A stretch of DNA of 8,615 nt from contig JALRDC010000084.1 of assembly GCA_023262245.1 (NCBI GenBank), positions 1 through 8,615 on the forward strand. Direction: 5' to 3'. The translations under genes were made by a program, and so were the position numbers. The notes under the pieces are model-generated. The model searched no databases. It was not told where the DNA came from and was given only the letters and a program-made list of their open reading frames with translations. This document shows, one piece after another, positions 1 to 6,438 of this stretch. Numbering within the stretch: the stretch's first letter is position 1; the number at the start of each line of letters is the position of its first letter. This DNA is from Flavobacteriaceae bacterium. GTDB taxonomy: Bacteria; Bacteroidota; Bacteroidia; Flavobacteriales; Flavobacteriaceae.

Positions 1-1
1 T

Positions 2-457
2 GAAATTTTTAATGCAAATGAACTTGAAGGTCGGTATGAAGTAGATTTACAATCGTATATTTCAGAAATTCAAATAGAATCTCGTACACTAGGCGATATG
101 GCCTTGAATCATATCATTCCCACAGCCATACAATTTCAAAACACTTTGTTAGAAAATATAAAGGCATTTAAAGAGCTTTACGGAGCTCAATATAAAAAGT
201 ATACAATAGAACAAAGTGAGATTTTAGAACGTATTTCAGGACACATTAGTGAAATAAAAAAAGAAACAGCAGCTATGATAGTCGCTAGAAAGGAAGCAAA
301 TGCAATTGAGAACATAGGACAAAAAGCCTTAGCCTACGCTAAGAAAATAAATCCTTTTTTAAGTGCGCTGCGCCATCATTGTGATCAGTTAGAGCTTGCA
401 GTTGATGATGGAATCTGGCCACTAGCAAAATACAGAGAGTTGTTGTTTATTCGTTGA
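2..457 (+). CDS. glnN: Glutamine synthetase type III, C-terminal part (partial, 5' end outside window)
   Basis: The reading frame is open from base 2 and ends in TGA at 455-457, giving 151 residues of a C-terminus; the first in-frame ATG (98) is internal, not the start. Recognisable stretches are 'IESRTLGDMALNHIIPTA' near the beginning, 'ISGHISEIKK' in the middle, and 'HHCDQLELAVDDGIWPLAKY' followed by a 'RELL' tail. Together these are the hallmark C-terminus of the large (about 700-residue) type III glutamine synthetases of Bacteroidota and cyanobacteria. The family makes glutamine from glutamate, ammonia and ATP in the cytoplasm. The catalytic core lies outside the window, so activity cannot be judged. 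The identification is from remembered family sequence; the fragment is mostly helical and contains no catalytic motif of its own. An ammonium transporter lies at the other end of the window, but on the opposite strand. Confidence 0.85.
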   Translation, partial: EIFNANELEGRYEVDLQSYISEIQIESRTLGDMALNHIIPTAIQFQNTLLENIKAFKELYGAQYKKYTIEQSEILERISGHISEIKKETAAMIVARKEANAIENIGQKALAYAKKINPFLSALRHHCDQLELAVDDGIWPLAKYRELLFIR

Positions 458-475
458 TAACTCAATGTCTACTTA

Positions 476-506
476 TTTAAATCTCTAAACAAAAAACTTA
501 CTTTTG
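476..506 (+). promoter_or_regulatory. Candidate Bacteroidota-type promoter for purM
   Basis: TACTTTTG at 499-506 fits the Bacteroidota -7 consensus TAnnTTTG exactly. TTTA at 476-479 is one mismatch from the -33 TTTG element, with a 19-base spacer. Transcription would start at about 512-514, giving a leader of under 10 bases before the ATG at 521. No Shine-Dalgarno is present, as is usual in this phylum. It lies in the 63-base gap after glnN, in which I found no convincing terminator hairpin. Confidence 0.55.
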
Positions 507-520
507 TATAAAGCTATTTT

Positions 521-1693
521 ATGTCAAATCGTTACACACAACGGGGGGTTTCAGCACAGAAAGAAGATGTTCATAAAGCTATTAAGAATATTGATAAGGG
601 ACTGTACCCGAAAGCTTTCTGTAAAATCATTCCAGATGTTGTAACTGCAAGCCCTGAACATGCTCTAGTAATGCACGCTGATGGTGCCGGGACCAAATCG
701 GCATTGGCCTACATGTACTGGAAAGAAACTGGCGATCTTTCGGTGTGGAAAGGCATCGCTCAAGATGCTCTAATCATGAATATTGACGACCTTCTTTGTG
801 TGGGGGTGACCGAAAACATTTTACTTTCTTCTACCATCGGAAGAAATAAAAATCATATTCCAGGGGAAGTTATAGCAGCTATTATAGAAGGGACAGAATC
901 TCTTATTGAAGATCTTAATAAATGGGGGGTAAGCATCTTCAGTACGGGAGGAGAGACTGCTGATGTGGGTGACTTGGTACGTACGATCATTGTTGATTCT
1001 ACCGTTACAGCTCGAATTTTAAGAAAAGAGATAATAGATAATGGCAATATTCAAGCAGGGGATGTGATCGTTGGTCTTGCTTCCTCAGGACAAGCCTCTT
1101 ATGAAAAGAATTACAACGGGGGCATGGGAAGTAATGGTCTTACTTCTGCTCGTCACGATGTGTTTTCCAAAGAATTAGCCAAAAAATATCCTGAAAGCTT
1201 TGATCCTAAAGTACCAAAAAACCTCATTTATGCGGGGTCTAAAAGCCTTACAGAAACTTTAGAAGGAGTCCCTTTAGACATCGGTAAACTGGTCCTTTCA
1301 CCAACAAGAACTTACGCCCCTGTTATTCAAAAAATCTTCAATCAAATAGGCAGGAGTTCCATTCACGGAATGGTGCATTGCAGTGGAGGCGCACAAACAA
1401 AAATCCTCCATTTTATAGATGATTTGCATGTAGTTAAAGACAATTTATTTGAAGTACCACCCCTCTTTGAATTGATTCAGCAAGAATCCGGAACAAGCCC
1501 CAGGGAGATGTATCAGGTTTTTAACATGGGACACCGAATGGAATTATATGTCAATGCTTCCATAGCCCAAGAAATCATCAACATTTCTAAATCGTTTGAT
1601 ATTGAAGCACAAGTTGTAGGTAGAGTAGAAGCGGCTCAAGAAAAAAAGCTAACTTTAGATACAGCATACGGTGTCCTTACCTATCCAAACTAA
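521..1693 (+). CDS. purM: Phosphoribosylformylglycinamidine cyclo-ligase (AIR synthase)
   Basis: This 390-residue protein belongs to the PurM family. It closes the imidazole ring of FGAM with ATP to give aminoimidazole ribotide, step five of purine synthesis, in the cytoplasm. Visible motifs in order: the N-terminal 'YTQRGVS' opening; 'HADGAGTKS' (residues 52-60), matching the family's DGxGTK phosphate/metal loop; the acidic 'QDALIMNIDDLL' stretch (81-92); 'STGGETADVGD' (141-151), the GGETA motif; 'SIHGMVHCSGGAQTK' in the C-terminal domain; and the 'MYQVFNMG' motif near the end. The length is longer than the roughly 345 residues of enterobacterial PurM and fits the version common in Bacteroidota. 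ATG at 521 sits directly behind a good promoter and supplies the conserved N-terminus. It ends in TAA. The next gene begins 20 bases later on the same strand and may be cotranscribed. Confidence 0.9.
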   Translation: MSNRYTQRGVSAQKEDVHKAIKNIDKGLYPKAFCKIIPDVVTASPEHALVMHADGAGTKSALAYMYWKETGDLSVWKGIAQDALIMNIDDLLCVGVTENILLSSTIGRNKNHIPGEVIAAIIEGTESLIEDLNKWGVSIFSTGGETADVGDLVRTIIVDSTVTARILRKEIIDNGNIQAGDVIVGLASSGQASYEKNYNGGMGSNGLTSARHDVFSKELAKKYPESFDPKVPKNLIYAGSKSLTETLEGVPLDIGKLVLSPTRTYAPVIQKIFNQIGRSSIHGMVHCSGGAQTKILHFIDDLHVVKDNLFEVPPLFELIQQESGTSPREMYQVFNMGHRMELYVNASIAQEIINISKSFDIEAQVVGRVEAAQEKKLTLDTAYGVLTYPN

Positions 1694-1713
1694 ATTCTTT
1701 AGATAAAATAGTT

Positions 1714-2325
1714 ATGTATCAAAAAGTTTTTTTGTTGACTTTTTTCTTAATCTCTTATATAAGTTTTGGACAGGAGGTGGATTTATTTAATAGTCTGAGA
1801 ATCGAATCACAAAGGGATGAGTCACTTTTGCCTGATCGTATGATCTTTACGCAACGATTGCTTTGGGGACAAAAAGGGTTGATGCGAAAAACGAAATGGT
1901 ATCCTTTAACCAAAGAGCAACGAGAAAAGGAATTAAAACTCAGAAGGAAAATGCTAAAAATTCATCAGGCCATAGGTTTTGCTACCTTGGCAGGGATGAC
2001 CGCTCAGGGTGTCTTAGGAACCAAATTGTATCAAAGACCTAATAATTATTACGAAATATATAAGACACATAAAACCATAGGGTCTATAACTTCAATTAGT
2101 TATTTTACAGGGGCAGGCATGTCTCTTTTAGCTCCACCTCCCTTAACCAATAAAAAACAAAAAGGATTGAATTCAATCAAAGCACATAAATATTTAGCGA
2201 GCCTTCATTTTTCTGCAATGGCGGCTACAAACTTACTTGCTGAAAGTAATACAAAACTCCATCGAGCAGCTGCCCTAACAGCATTTGGAACCTATGCTAC
2301 AGCAATATTAGTTTTTAAATTTTGA
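1714..2325 (+). CDS. Small membrane protein with four K-x-H-led helices, cytochrome b561-like (putative di-haem)
   Basis: This is a 203-residue protein. Residues 1-20 form a signal peptide ending in 'SFGQ'; residues 21-80 are soluble and charged; four hydrophobic helices follow at about 84-101, 119-140, 158-175 and 184-201. Each helix is led by a K-x-H motif: KIH (His84), KTH (His119), KAH (His158) and KLH (His183). An extra His165 sits one helical turn or two inside the third. If the helices alternate in direction, His84 and His158 face one side of the membrane and His119 and His183 the other, the arrangement that holds two b haems in cytochrome b561. Spacings of 35 and 39 resemble that family; the last (25) is shorter than usual. 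It is followed after two bases by a YceI-family gene, and a b561-type gene next to yceI is a known pairing (yceJ-yceI of E. coli). The haem role is inferred; by sequence alone I would call it an uncharacterised membrane protein. Confidence 0.6.
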   Translation: MYQKVFLLTFFLISYISFGQEVDLFNSLRIESQRDESLLPDRMIFTQRLLWGQKGLMRKTKWYPLTKEQREKELKLRRKMLKIHQAIGFATLAGMTAQGVLGTKLYQRPNNYYEIYKTHKTIGSITSISYFTGAGMSLLAPPPLTNKKQKGLNSIKAHKYLASLHFSAMAATNLLAESNTKLHRAAALTAFGTYATAILVFKF

Positions 2326-2327
2326 AT

Positions 2328-2864
2328 ATGTACAGGCAACTAGTAGTTCTATTTTTTGTTACTTTTTTTTCCTATGGACAACAGATTCAGTGGAATATTG
2401 ACAGTACCGCTTCCTCTGTTCAATACAAGGGAGAACATGTTTTACATTCCTGGGAAGGTCTAAATGAAAAAGTATATGGTGTTGCCATTCCCAATGAAGC
2501 AAACAACGGATTAGTTCAATTAGCTATTTTATTGAATGTCAGAGATTTTGACAGCAAGAATCCGGGGCGTGATGCACATGCATTGGAAGTCTTAGAGGCC
2601 CTCAAATATCCAGAAATACGCTTTTATTCAAATGCGATTGAAATTCAAGAAGAACAAATAATTCTCAATGGAAGTTTTGATTTTCACGGTAACAAAGTTG
2701 AAAAAAAGATAACCGCTGAACTAATACAACAAGGTTCGGAATGGATAATAAAGGGATCCTTTCAATTGACTCCATCAGATTTTAAGATCAATTTGCCCTC
2801 TTTCCTCTCGATAAAAATGAAAGATCTTTTGGAAATTAATTATTCTGTAGTCTTAAAAAAATAA
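2328..2864 (+). CDS. YceI-family exported lipid/isoprenoid-binding protein
   Basis: The protein has 178 residues from the ATG at 2328. It begins with a signal peptide ('MYRQLVVLFFVTFFSYGQ'), so it should be exported to the periplasm. The mature part fits the YceI lipocalin-like beta barrel: 'WNIDSTASSVQYKG' opens the barrel, 'HVLHSWEG' follows, then 'NPGRDAHALEVLEALKYPEIRF', the family's diagnostic RDxHxLE...KYPxIxF segment, a 'GSFDFHGN' strand and a terminal 'DLLEINYSVVL' strand. YceI proteins bind long isoprenoid-type lipids such as quinones; the physiological role is unsettled. A TTG six bases upstream (2322) would overlap the previous stop codon, but ATG 2328 gives a cleaner signal peptide and is preferred. 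Two bases separate it from the b561-like gene, so the two are very probably translated from one message. It ends in TAA. Confidence 0.85.
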   Translation: MYRQLVVLFFVTFFSYGQQIQWNIDSTASSVQYKGEHVLHSWEGLNEKVYGVAIPNEANNGLVQLAILLNVRDFDSKNPGRDAHALEVLEALKYPEIRFYSNAIEIQEEQIILNGSFDFHGNKVEKKITAELIQQGSEWIIKGSFQLTPSDFKINLPSFLSIKMKDLLEINYSVVLKK

Positions 2865-2869
2865 TCTAG

Positions 2870-2901
2870 TTTAAAATACTTTTACAATTTGTAAATTTAC
2901 A
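2870..2901 (+). promoter_or_regulatory. Promoter-like region with a perfect 12-bp palindrome before prfA
   Basis: The 42-base gap before prfA holds several near matches to the Bacteroidota -7 box: TACTTTTA (2877-2884), TACAATTTG (2883-2891, one base too long) and TAAATTTA (2892-2899). A weak TTTA lies at 2870-2873, 18 bases before the last of these. TGTAAATTTACA (2890-2901) is a perfect palindrome that overlaps a second inverted repeat, TTTACA-ATT-TGTAAA (2881-2895). The palindrome ends five bases before the ATG. It could be an operator over the promoter, or only AT-rich promoter sequence that happens to be symmetrical. Confidence 0.35.
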
Positions 2902-2906
2902 GTCCA

Positions 2907-3983
2907 ATGTTAGAAAAATTACAAATCATTCAACAGCGTTTCGATGAGGTTTCAGACTTGATTATACAACCTGACATCATTAGTGACCAGAAGAGATACA
3001 TCCAACTCAACAAAGAGTATAAAGACCTCTCTTTGATGATGGAGAAGATTAAAAAGTATCGCACCCTCATTTCTAATTTAGAGGAAGCGGAGTTGCTTCT
3101 TAAAGATGAAACTGATGAAGAAATGCTGACTATGGCAAAAATGGAAATGGAAACTGCAAAAGAGCAGTTGCCTAAGTTAGAAGAAGAGATCAAATTCCTT
3201 TTAATACCCAAAGATCCCGAGGATTCCAAAAACGTTGTGGTTGAAATACGTGCTGGAACAGGAGGGGATGAGGCTAGCATTTTTGCAGGAGATTTATATC
3301 GGATGTACACCAAATATTGCCAATCTAAAAATTGGAGTGTCAGTTTTGTTGATTCTAGTGACGGTACAGCAGGAGGATTTAAAGAAATAATTTTTTAAAT
3401 TTCTGGTGAGGATGTATATGGCACTCTAAAATATGAATCTGGAGTACATCGCGTTCAACGAGTGCCTCAAACTGAAACTCAAGGAAGAGTTCACACCTCT
3501 GCAGCAACGGTTATGGTACTTCCCGAAGCTGAAGAATTTGATGTAGAGATTGATATGAATGAGGTACGTATTGATTATTTCTGTTCTTCTGGACCGGGAG
3601 GGCAATCGGTTAATACCACCTATTCTGCTGTACGACTTACTCATGAACCAACGGGTATCGTAGCGCAATGTCAAGACCAAAAATCACAACATAAAAACAA
3701 AGACAAAGCACTAAAAGTCTTACGCTCACGCTTGTACGAACTAGAACTTTCAAAAAAATTGGCCTCAGATGCAGAAAAAAGGAATTCTCTAGTTTCCTCT
3801 GGAGATCGTTCTGCAAAAATCAGAACCTATAATTACCCTCAAGGCAGGGTAACCGATCATCGCATTGGAGTGACTCTTTATGATCTACCGAACTTTATCA
3901 ACGGTGACATACAAAAGATTATTGACGAACTGCAATTGTATCAAAATACTGAAAAATTAAAAGAAGCAGGGGAAGTATTATGA
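2907..3983 (+). pseudogene. prfA: Peptide chain release factor 1, interrupted by an in-frame TAA at codon 164
   Basis: The full frame from ATG 2907 to TGA 3981-3983 has 358 codons, the normal RF1 length, and stays in one frame. RF1 recognises UAA and UAG in the ribosomal A site and triggers peptide release. Before the break: the helical N-terminal domain, then 'VEIRAGTGGDEASIFAGDLY' of the PCRF domain and 'SSDGTAGGFKEIIF'. Codon 164 (3396-3398) is TAA, where relatives would be expected to have a variable residue such as Glu; GAA to TAA needs one change. After it the family sequence resumes at once with 'ISGEDVYG' and 'ESGVHRVQRV'. The PxT recognition motif (PQT, codons 187-189) and the GGQ motif (codons 231-233, in 'SSGPGGQSVNTT') are intact. 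The two halves are codons 1-163 and 165-358; the 163-residue product would lack both motifs. The gene overlaps pyrF by four bases. Possible readings: sequence error, nonsense mutation, or readthrough. Confidence 0.85.
3396..3398 (+). other. In-frame TAA stop inside prfA
   Basis: The context is T6 (3391-3396) then AAA. The stop's T is the sixth T of the run; a G there would give GAA (Glu) and restore the RF1 frame. Slippage does not rescue it: the -1 frame stops at TGA 3407-3409 and the +1 frame at TAA 3427-3429. TAA is used as a normal terminator at the ends of six other genes here, so codon reassignment is not supported. Confidence 0.95.
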
Positions 3984-4807
3984 CCAACGAACTGCTCTTT
4001 AAACACATACAAGCTAAAAAATCGTTCCTCTGTGTAGGCTTGGACATCGATTTAGATAAAATACCTCCGCACCTTTTGAAAGAAGACGACCCCATCTTCG
4101 CTTTTGGGAAGGCGATCATAGAGGCTACGCATATGTATGCGGTGGCTTATAAGCCCAATTTAGCATTTTTTGAATCCTACGGTTTACAGGGTTGGAATGC
4201 TTTCGGAAAGCTATTAGACTATTTAAACAACCATTACCCAGATCATTTCACCATAGCCGATGCCAAGCGTGGAGACATTGGAAATACAGCCGGACGTTAT
4301 GCAAAAGCTTTTTTTGAAACCTATGGAGTAGATGCCGTTACAGTCGCTCCTTATATGGGAAGAGATGCCGTGGAGCCTTTTTTAGCGTTTGAAGGAAAAC
4401 ATGCCATTCTCCTTGCTTTGACTTCTAATTCTGGAGCATCAGATTTTCAATATACTCGTGAACAAGACCAGTATCTCTTTGAAAAAGTTTTGAAACGCAG
4501 TTTAGAATGGGACAACTCCGAGCGCCTCATGTATGTTGTAGGGGCCACAAAAGCGGAAGCACTGAGTTCCATTCGTAAGCACGTGCCTAATGCCTTTTTA
4601 TTAGTTCCTGGAGTAGGTGCGCAAGGTGGAAGCCTTGAGGATGTTGCTAATAGTGGCATGAATGCGCAATGTGGTTTATTAGTCAACTCCTCTAGAGGAA
4701 TTATTTACGCTTCCCAAGGAGAAGATTTTGCCGAGGCAGCTGCTCTCCAAGCTCAAAAACTTCAAGAGGAAATGCAGTTACATTTACAATCTAAGGGACT
4801 CATTTAA
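3980..4807 (+). CDS. pyrF: Orotidine 5'-phosphate decarboxylase, type 2
   Basis: The 275-residue enzyme converts OMP to UMP, the last step of de novo pyrimidine synthesis, in the cytoplasm. The catalytic motif 'DAKRGDIGNT' (residues 94-103) carries the Asp-Lys-Asp residues D94, K96 and D99. 'CVGLDIDLDKIPP' (18-30) is the N-terminal substrate loop; 'VPGVGAQGG' (209-217) and 'VNSSRGIIYAS' (235-245) form the phosphate-binding end of the barrel. The length and the GVGAQGG version mark the longer type 2 subfamily (about 270-280 residues), as opposed to the roughly 230-residue E. coli-type enzyme. Its ATG overlaps the prfA stop in ATGA, so its translation is probably coupled to ribosomes finishing prfA. 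That matters here: premature termination at prfA codon 164 could lower pyrF expression. It ends in TAA, overlapping the next start by one base. Confidence 0.93.
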   Translation: MTNELLFKHIQAKKSFLCVGLDIDLDKIPPHLLKEDDPIFAFGKAIIEATHMYAVAYKPNLAFFESYGLQGWNAFGKLLDYLNNHYPDHFTIADAKRGDIGNTAGRYAKAFFETYGVDAVTVAPYMGRDAVEPFLAFEGKHAILLALTSNSGASDFQYTREQDQYLFEKVLKRSLEWDNSERLMYVVGATKAEALSSIRKHVPNAFLLVPGVGAQGGSLEDVANSGMNAQCGLLVNSSRGIIYASQGEDFAEAAALQAQKLQEEMQLHLQSKGLI

Positions 4808-5580
4808 TGCTGTATTCTACCACTTATCCAGCCAAAAATGAATCTGAAAAATGGATCACTTTTATTCATGGAGCGGGGGGTAGCTCCAATATTTGGTTTA
4901 ATCAAGTCCGTTTTTTTAAGTTGCATTTTAATGTTTTATTAATTGATTTAAGAGGGCACGGAAAATCGCCAGAATCTCCAAAAGGAACCGTATACAGCTA
5001 TGATCAAATCATCGAGGATGTCATTCAAGTTCTAGATGAAAAACGGATTCAAAAATCACATTTTGTTGGGATTTCTCTAGGAAGTATTTTGATTCAAAAA
5101 ATGTTGTTTAAGCATGAAAATCGAGTCAATAAAATTGGATTAGGAGGTGCAATTTTGAACTTAAATTTTCAATCTCGGATGTTGATGTTTTTCGGAAAAT
5201 TAACCCAGAGTATTTTACCTTTTATTTGGATTTATACTTTTTTTGCTTACGTCATCATGCCTTATAAAAATCACCGAAAATCTAGAGCTATTTTTATCCG
5301 AGAAGCAAAAAAAATTTCCCAAGATGAGTTTAAACGTTGGTACAAACTCACGGCAACTATACTGCCGCTACTTAAAAAAATAAGGGATTATGAGGCCAAA
5401 ACCCCCATATTGTATATAATGGGTAGAGAAGATTATATGTTTTTACCTTTTGTAAAAAAAATAATTCAACATCAAAAAAAATCGCTCTTAACAACTTTAT
5501 CAGATTCAGGTCATGTGGTTAACATTGATCAGCCGGATCAATTCAACAATAATCTTTTAAAATTTCTATTAAAAGATTAG
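4807..5580 (+). CDS. Alpha/beta-fold hydrolase, substrate unknown
   Basis: This 257-residue cytoplasmic protein is of the alpha/beta-hydrolase fold. Visible landmarks: 'FIHGAGGSSNIW' (19-30), the HGxGG oxyanion-hole loop; 'LIDLRGHGKS' (45-54), the strand and turn typical of the family; the nucleophile elbow 'GISLGS' (88-93) with Ser90; a variable, hydrophobic lid region (about 120-155); 'IMGREDYMF' (204-212) with the likely acid Asp209; and 'SDSGHVVN' (232-239) with catalytic His236. A complete Ser-Asp-His triad is therefore present. There is no signal peptide. It may be an esterase, lipase-like or C-C hydrolase; sequence alone does not decide the substrate. Its ATG overlaps the pyrF stop (TAATG), placing it last in the prfA-pyrF operon. 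It ends in TAG, a codon that only RF1 reads, and its stop overlaps that of the convergent purU. Confidence 0.8.
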   Translation: MLYSTTYPAKNESEKWITFIHGAGGSSNIWFNQVRFFKLHFNVLLIDLRGHGKSPESPKGTVYSYDQIIEDVIQVLDEKRIQKSHFVGISLGSILIQKMLFKHENRVNKIGLGGAILNLNFQSRMLMFFGKLTQSILPFIWIYTFFAYVIMPYKNHRKSRAIFIREAKKISQDEFKRWYKLTATILPLLKKIRDYEAKTPILYIMGREDYMFLPFVKKIIQHQKKSLLTTLSDSGHVVNIDQPDQFNNNLLKFLLKD

Positions 5581-6431
5581 TTAAATACAACTGTTTTGTT
5601 GTTGTAAACCATAATTTTTCTCTCACAGTGTTGTTTTAAAGCTCTTAAAAGAACGATACGTTCCAGGTCCTGTCCTTTTAAAATGAAGTCGCTTACTTCA
5701 TGCTCATGGGAAACCCTAACAATATCTTGTTCTATGATAGGTCCGGCATCCAGATCTTCGGTAACGTAGTGGCTGGTAGCACCAATTATTTTAACTCCAC
5801 GATCAAAAGCAGAGTGGTAAGGTTTCGCCCCGGGAAATGCAGGTAGAAAAGAATGGTGTATGTTGATGATCTGATTGGGAAAGGCATCGACTAAACGACT
5901 GGAAACTATTTGCATGTAACGTGCTAGGACAATGGAATCTATCTTGTGTTTTGATAAGAGCATCAGTTGTTGATCTTCTGCTTGTTTTTTATTCTCTTTT
6001 GTAACTGGAATATGATAAAATGGGATCTTAAATTGTTCCGCAATAAAAGATAAATCCTTGTGATTGCTTATAATAAAGGGAATTTCACAGGCTAGTTTTC
6101 CCGAGCGTTGTTGCGATAAGATGTCATACAAACAGTGGTCGTATTTTGAAACAAAAACAGCTACTCTAGGAATTTCTTCAGCAAGATAGAAGGAACAGTT
6201 GAGTTGAAATCGTTCTTCTATTTCACTTTTAAAAGAAGCTTTGAATACTTCAAAGGGGGTACGCATAAATTCACTCTCCACTATAACACGCATAAAAAAT
6301 GCTTGTTGGATACGATCAACATATTGATCGATATAAATGATGTTGCCGTTGTTCTTGTGGATGAATTGGGTTACTTCTGCAATGATCCCCTTTTGATCGG
6401 GGCAATGCATCAATAGGGTAAGTTTTTTCAA
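5577..6431 (-). CDS. purU: Formyltetrahydrofolate deformylase
   Basis: The 284-residue enzyme hydrolyses 10-formyltetrahydrofolate to formate and tetrahydrofolate, balancing the one-carbon pool and supplying formate for purine synthesis. Residues 1 to about 80 form an ACT regulatory domain ('LLMHCPDQKGIIAEVTQFI', then 'NIIYIDQYVD'). Residues 88 onward form a formyltransferase-like domain with the catalytic triad Asn190, His192 and Asp228, in 'IINIHHSFLPAFPGAKPYH' and 'TEDLDAGPIIEQD'. The order ACT plus hydrolase and the length match PurU (280 residues in E. coli) and exclude PurN, which has no ACT domain. The start is unusual: TTG at 6431 (minus strand). The next codon upstream is ATA and then a stop, and the first internal ATG (residue 8) would cut into the ACT domain's first strand. 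It lies seven bases downstream of the amidohydrolase gene and is likely cotranscribed. It ends in TAA. Confidence 0.92.
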   Translation of the reverse strand: MKKLTLLMHCPDQKGIIAEVTQFIHKNNGNIIYIDQYVDRIQQAFFMRVIVESEFMRTPFEVFKASFKSEIEERFQLNCSFYLAEEIPRVAVFVSKYDHCLYDILSQQRSGKLACEIPFIISNHKDLSFIAEQFKIPFYHIPVTKENKKQAEDQQLMLLSKHKIDSIVLARYMQIVSSRLVDAFPNQIINIHHSFLPAFPGAKPYHSAFDRGVKIIGATSHYVTEDLDAGPIIEQDIVRVSHEHEVSDFILKGQDLERIVLLRALKQHCERKIMVYNNKTVVFN

Positions 6432-6438
6432 TATTTAG

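Noticed and set aside
458..520. Terminator or small RNA between glnN and purM
   Set aside because: I could find no convincing stem-loop followed by a T-tract in these 63 bases; only the promoter-like boxes stand out.
2322..2327. TTG start for the YceI gene overlapping the previous stop
   Set aside because: ATG at 2328 gives a standard signal peptide with two residues fewer and a stronger start codon; the TTG adds nothing conserved.
2930..3313. 127-codon open frame on the minus strand inside prfA
   Set aside because: It lies fully within RF1 coding sequence on the other strand, is serine-rich low-complexity translation, and has no recognisable family feature. The same applies to the other antisense frames within purM, pyrF and the amidohydrolase.
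3396..3398. TAA reassigned to an amino acid in this organism
   Set aside because: purM, the YceI gene, pyrF, purU, the amidohydrolase and amt all end at TAA exactly where their families end, so TAA is a normal stop here.
3387..3430. Programmed frameshifting at the T6 run in prfA, as in prfB
   Set aside because: The sequence after the TAA continues in frame 0. The -1 frame closes at 3407-3409 and the +1 frame at 3427-3429, so a single shift cannot produce full-length RF1.
3462..3983. The second prfA half as an independent gene starting at GTG 3462
   Set aside because: The GTG encodes the Val of the conserved 'RVQRVPQTE' segment, family similarity continues upstream of it to 3399, and there is no ribosome-binding signal. 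It is the remainder of one RF1 gene.
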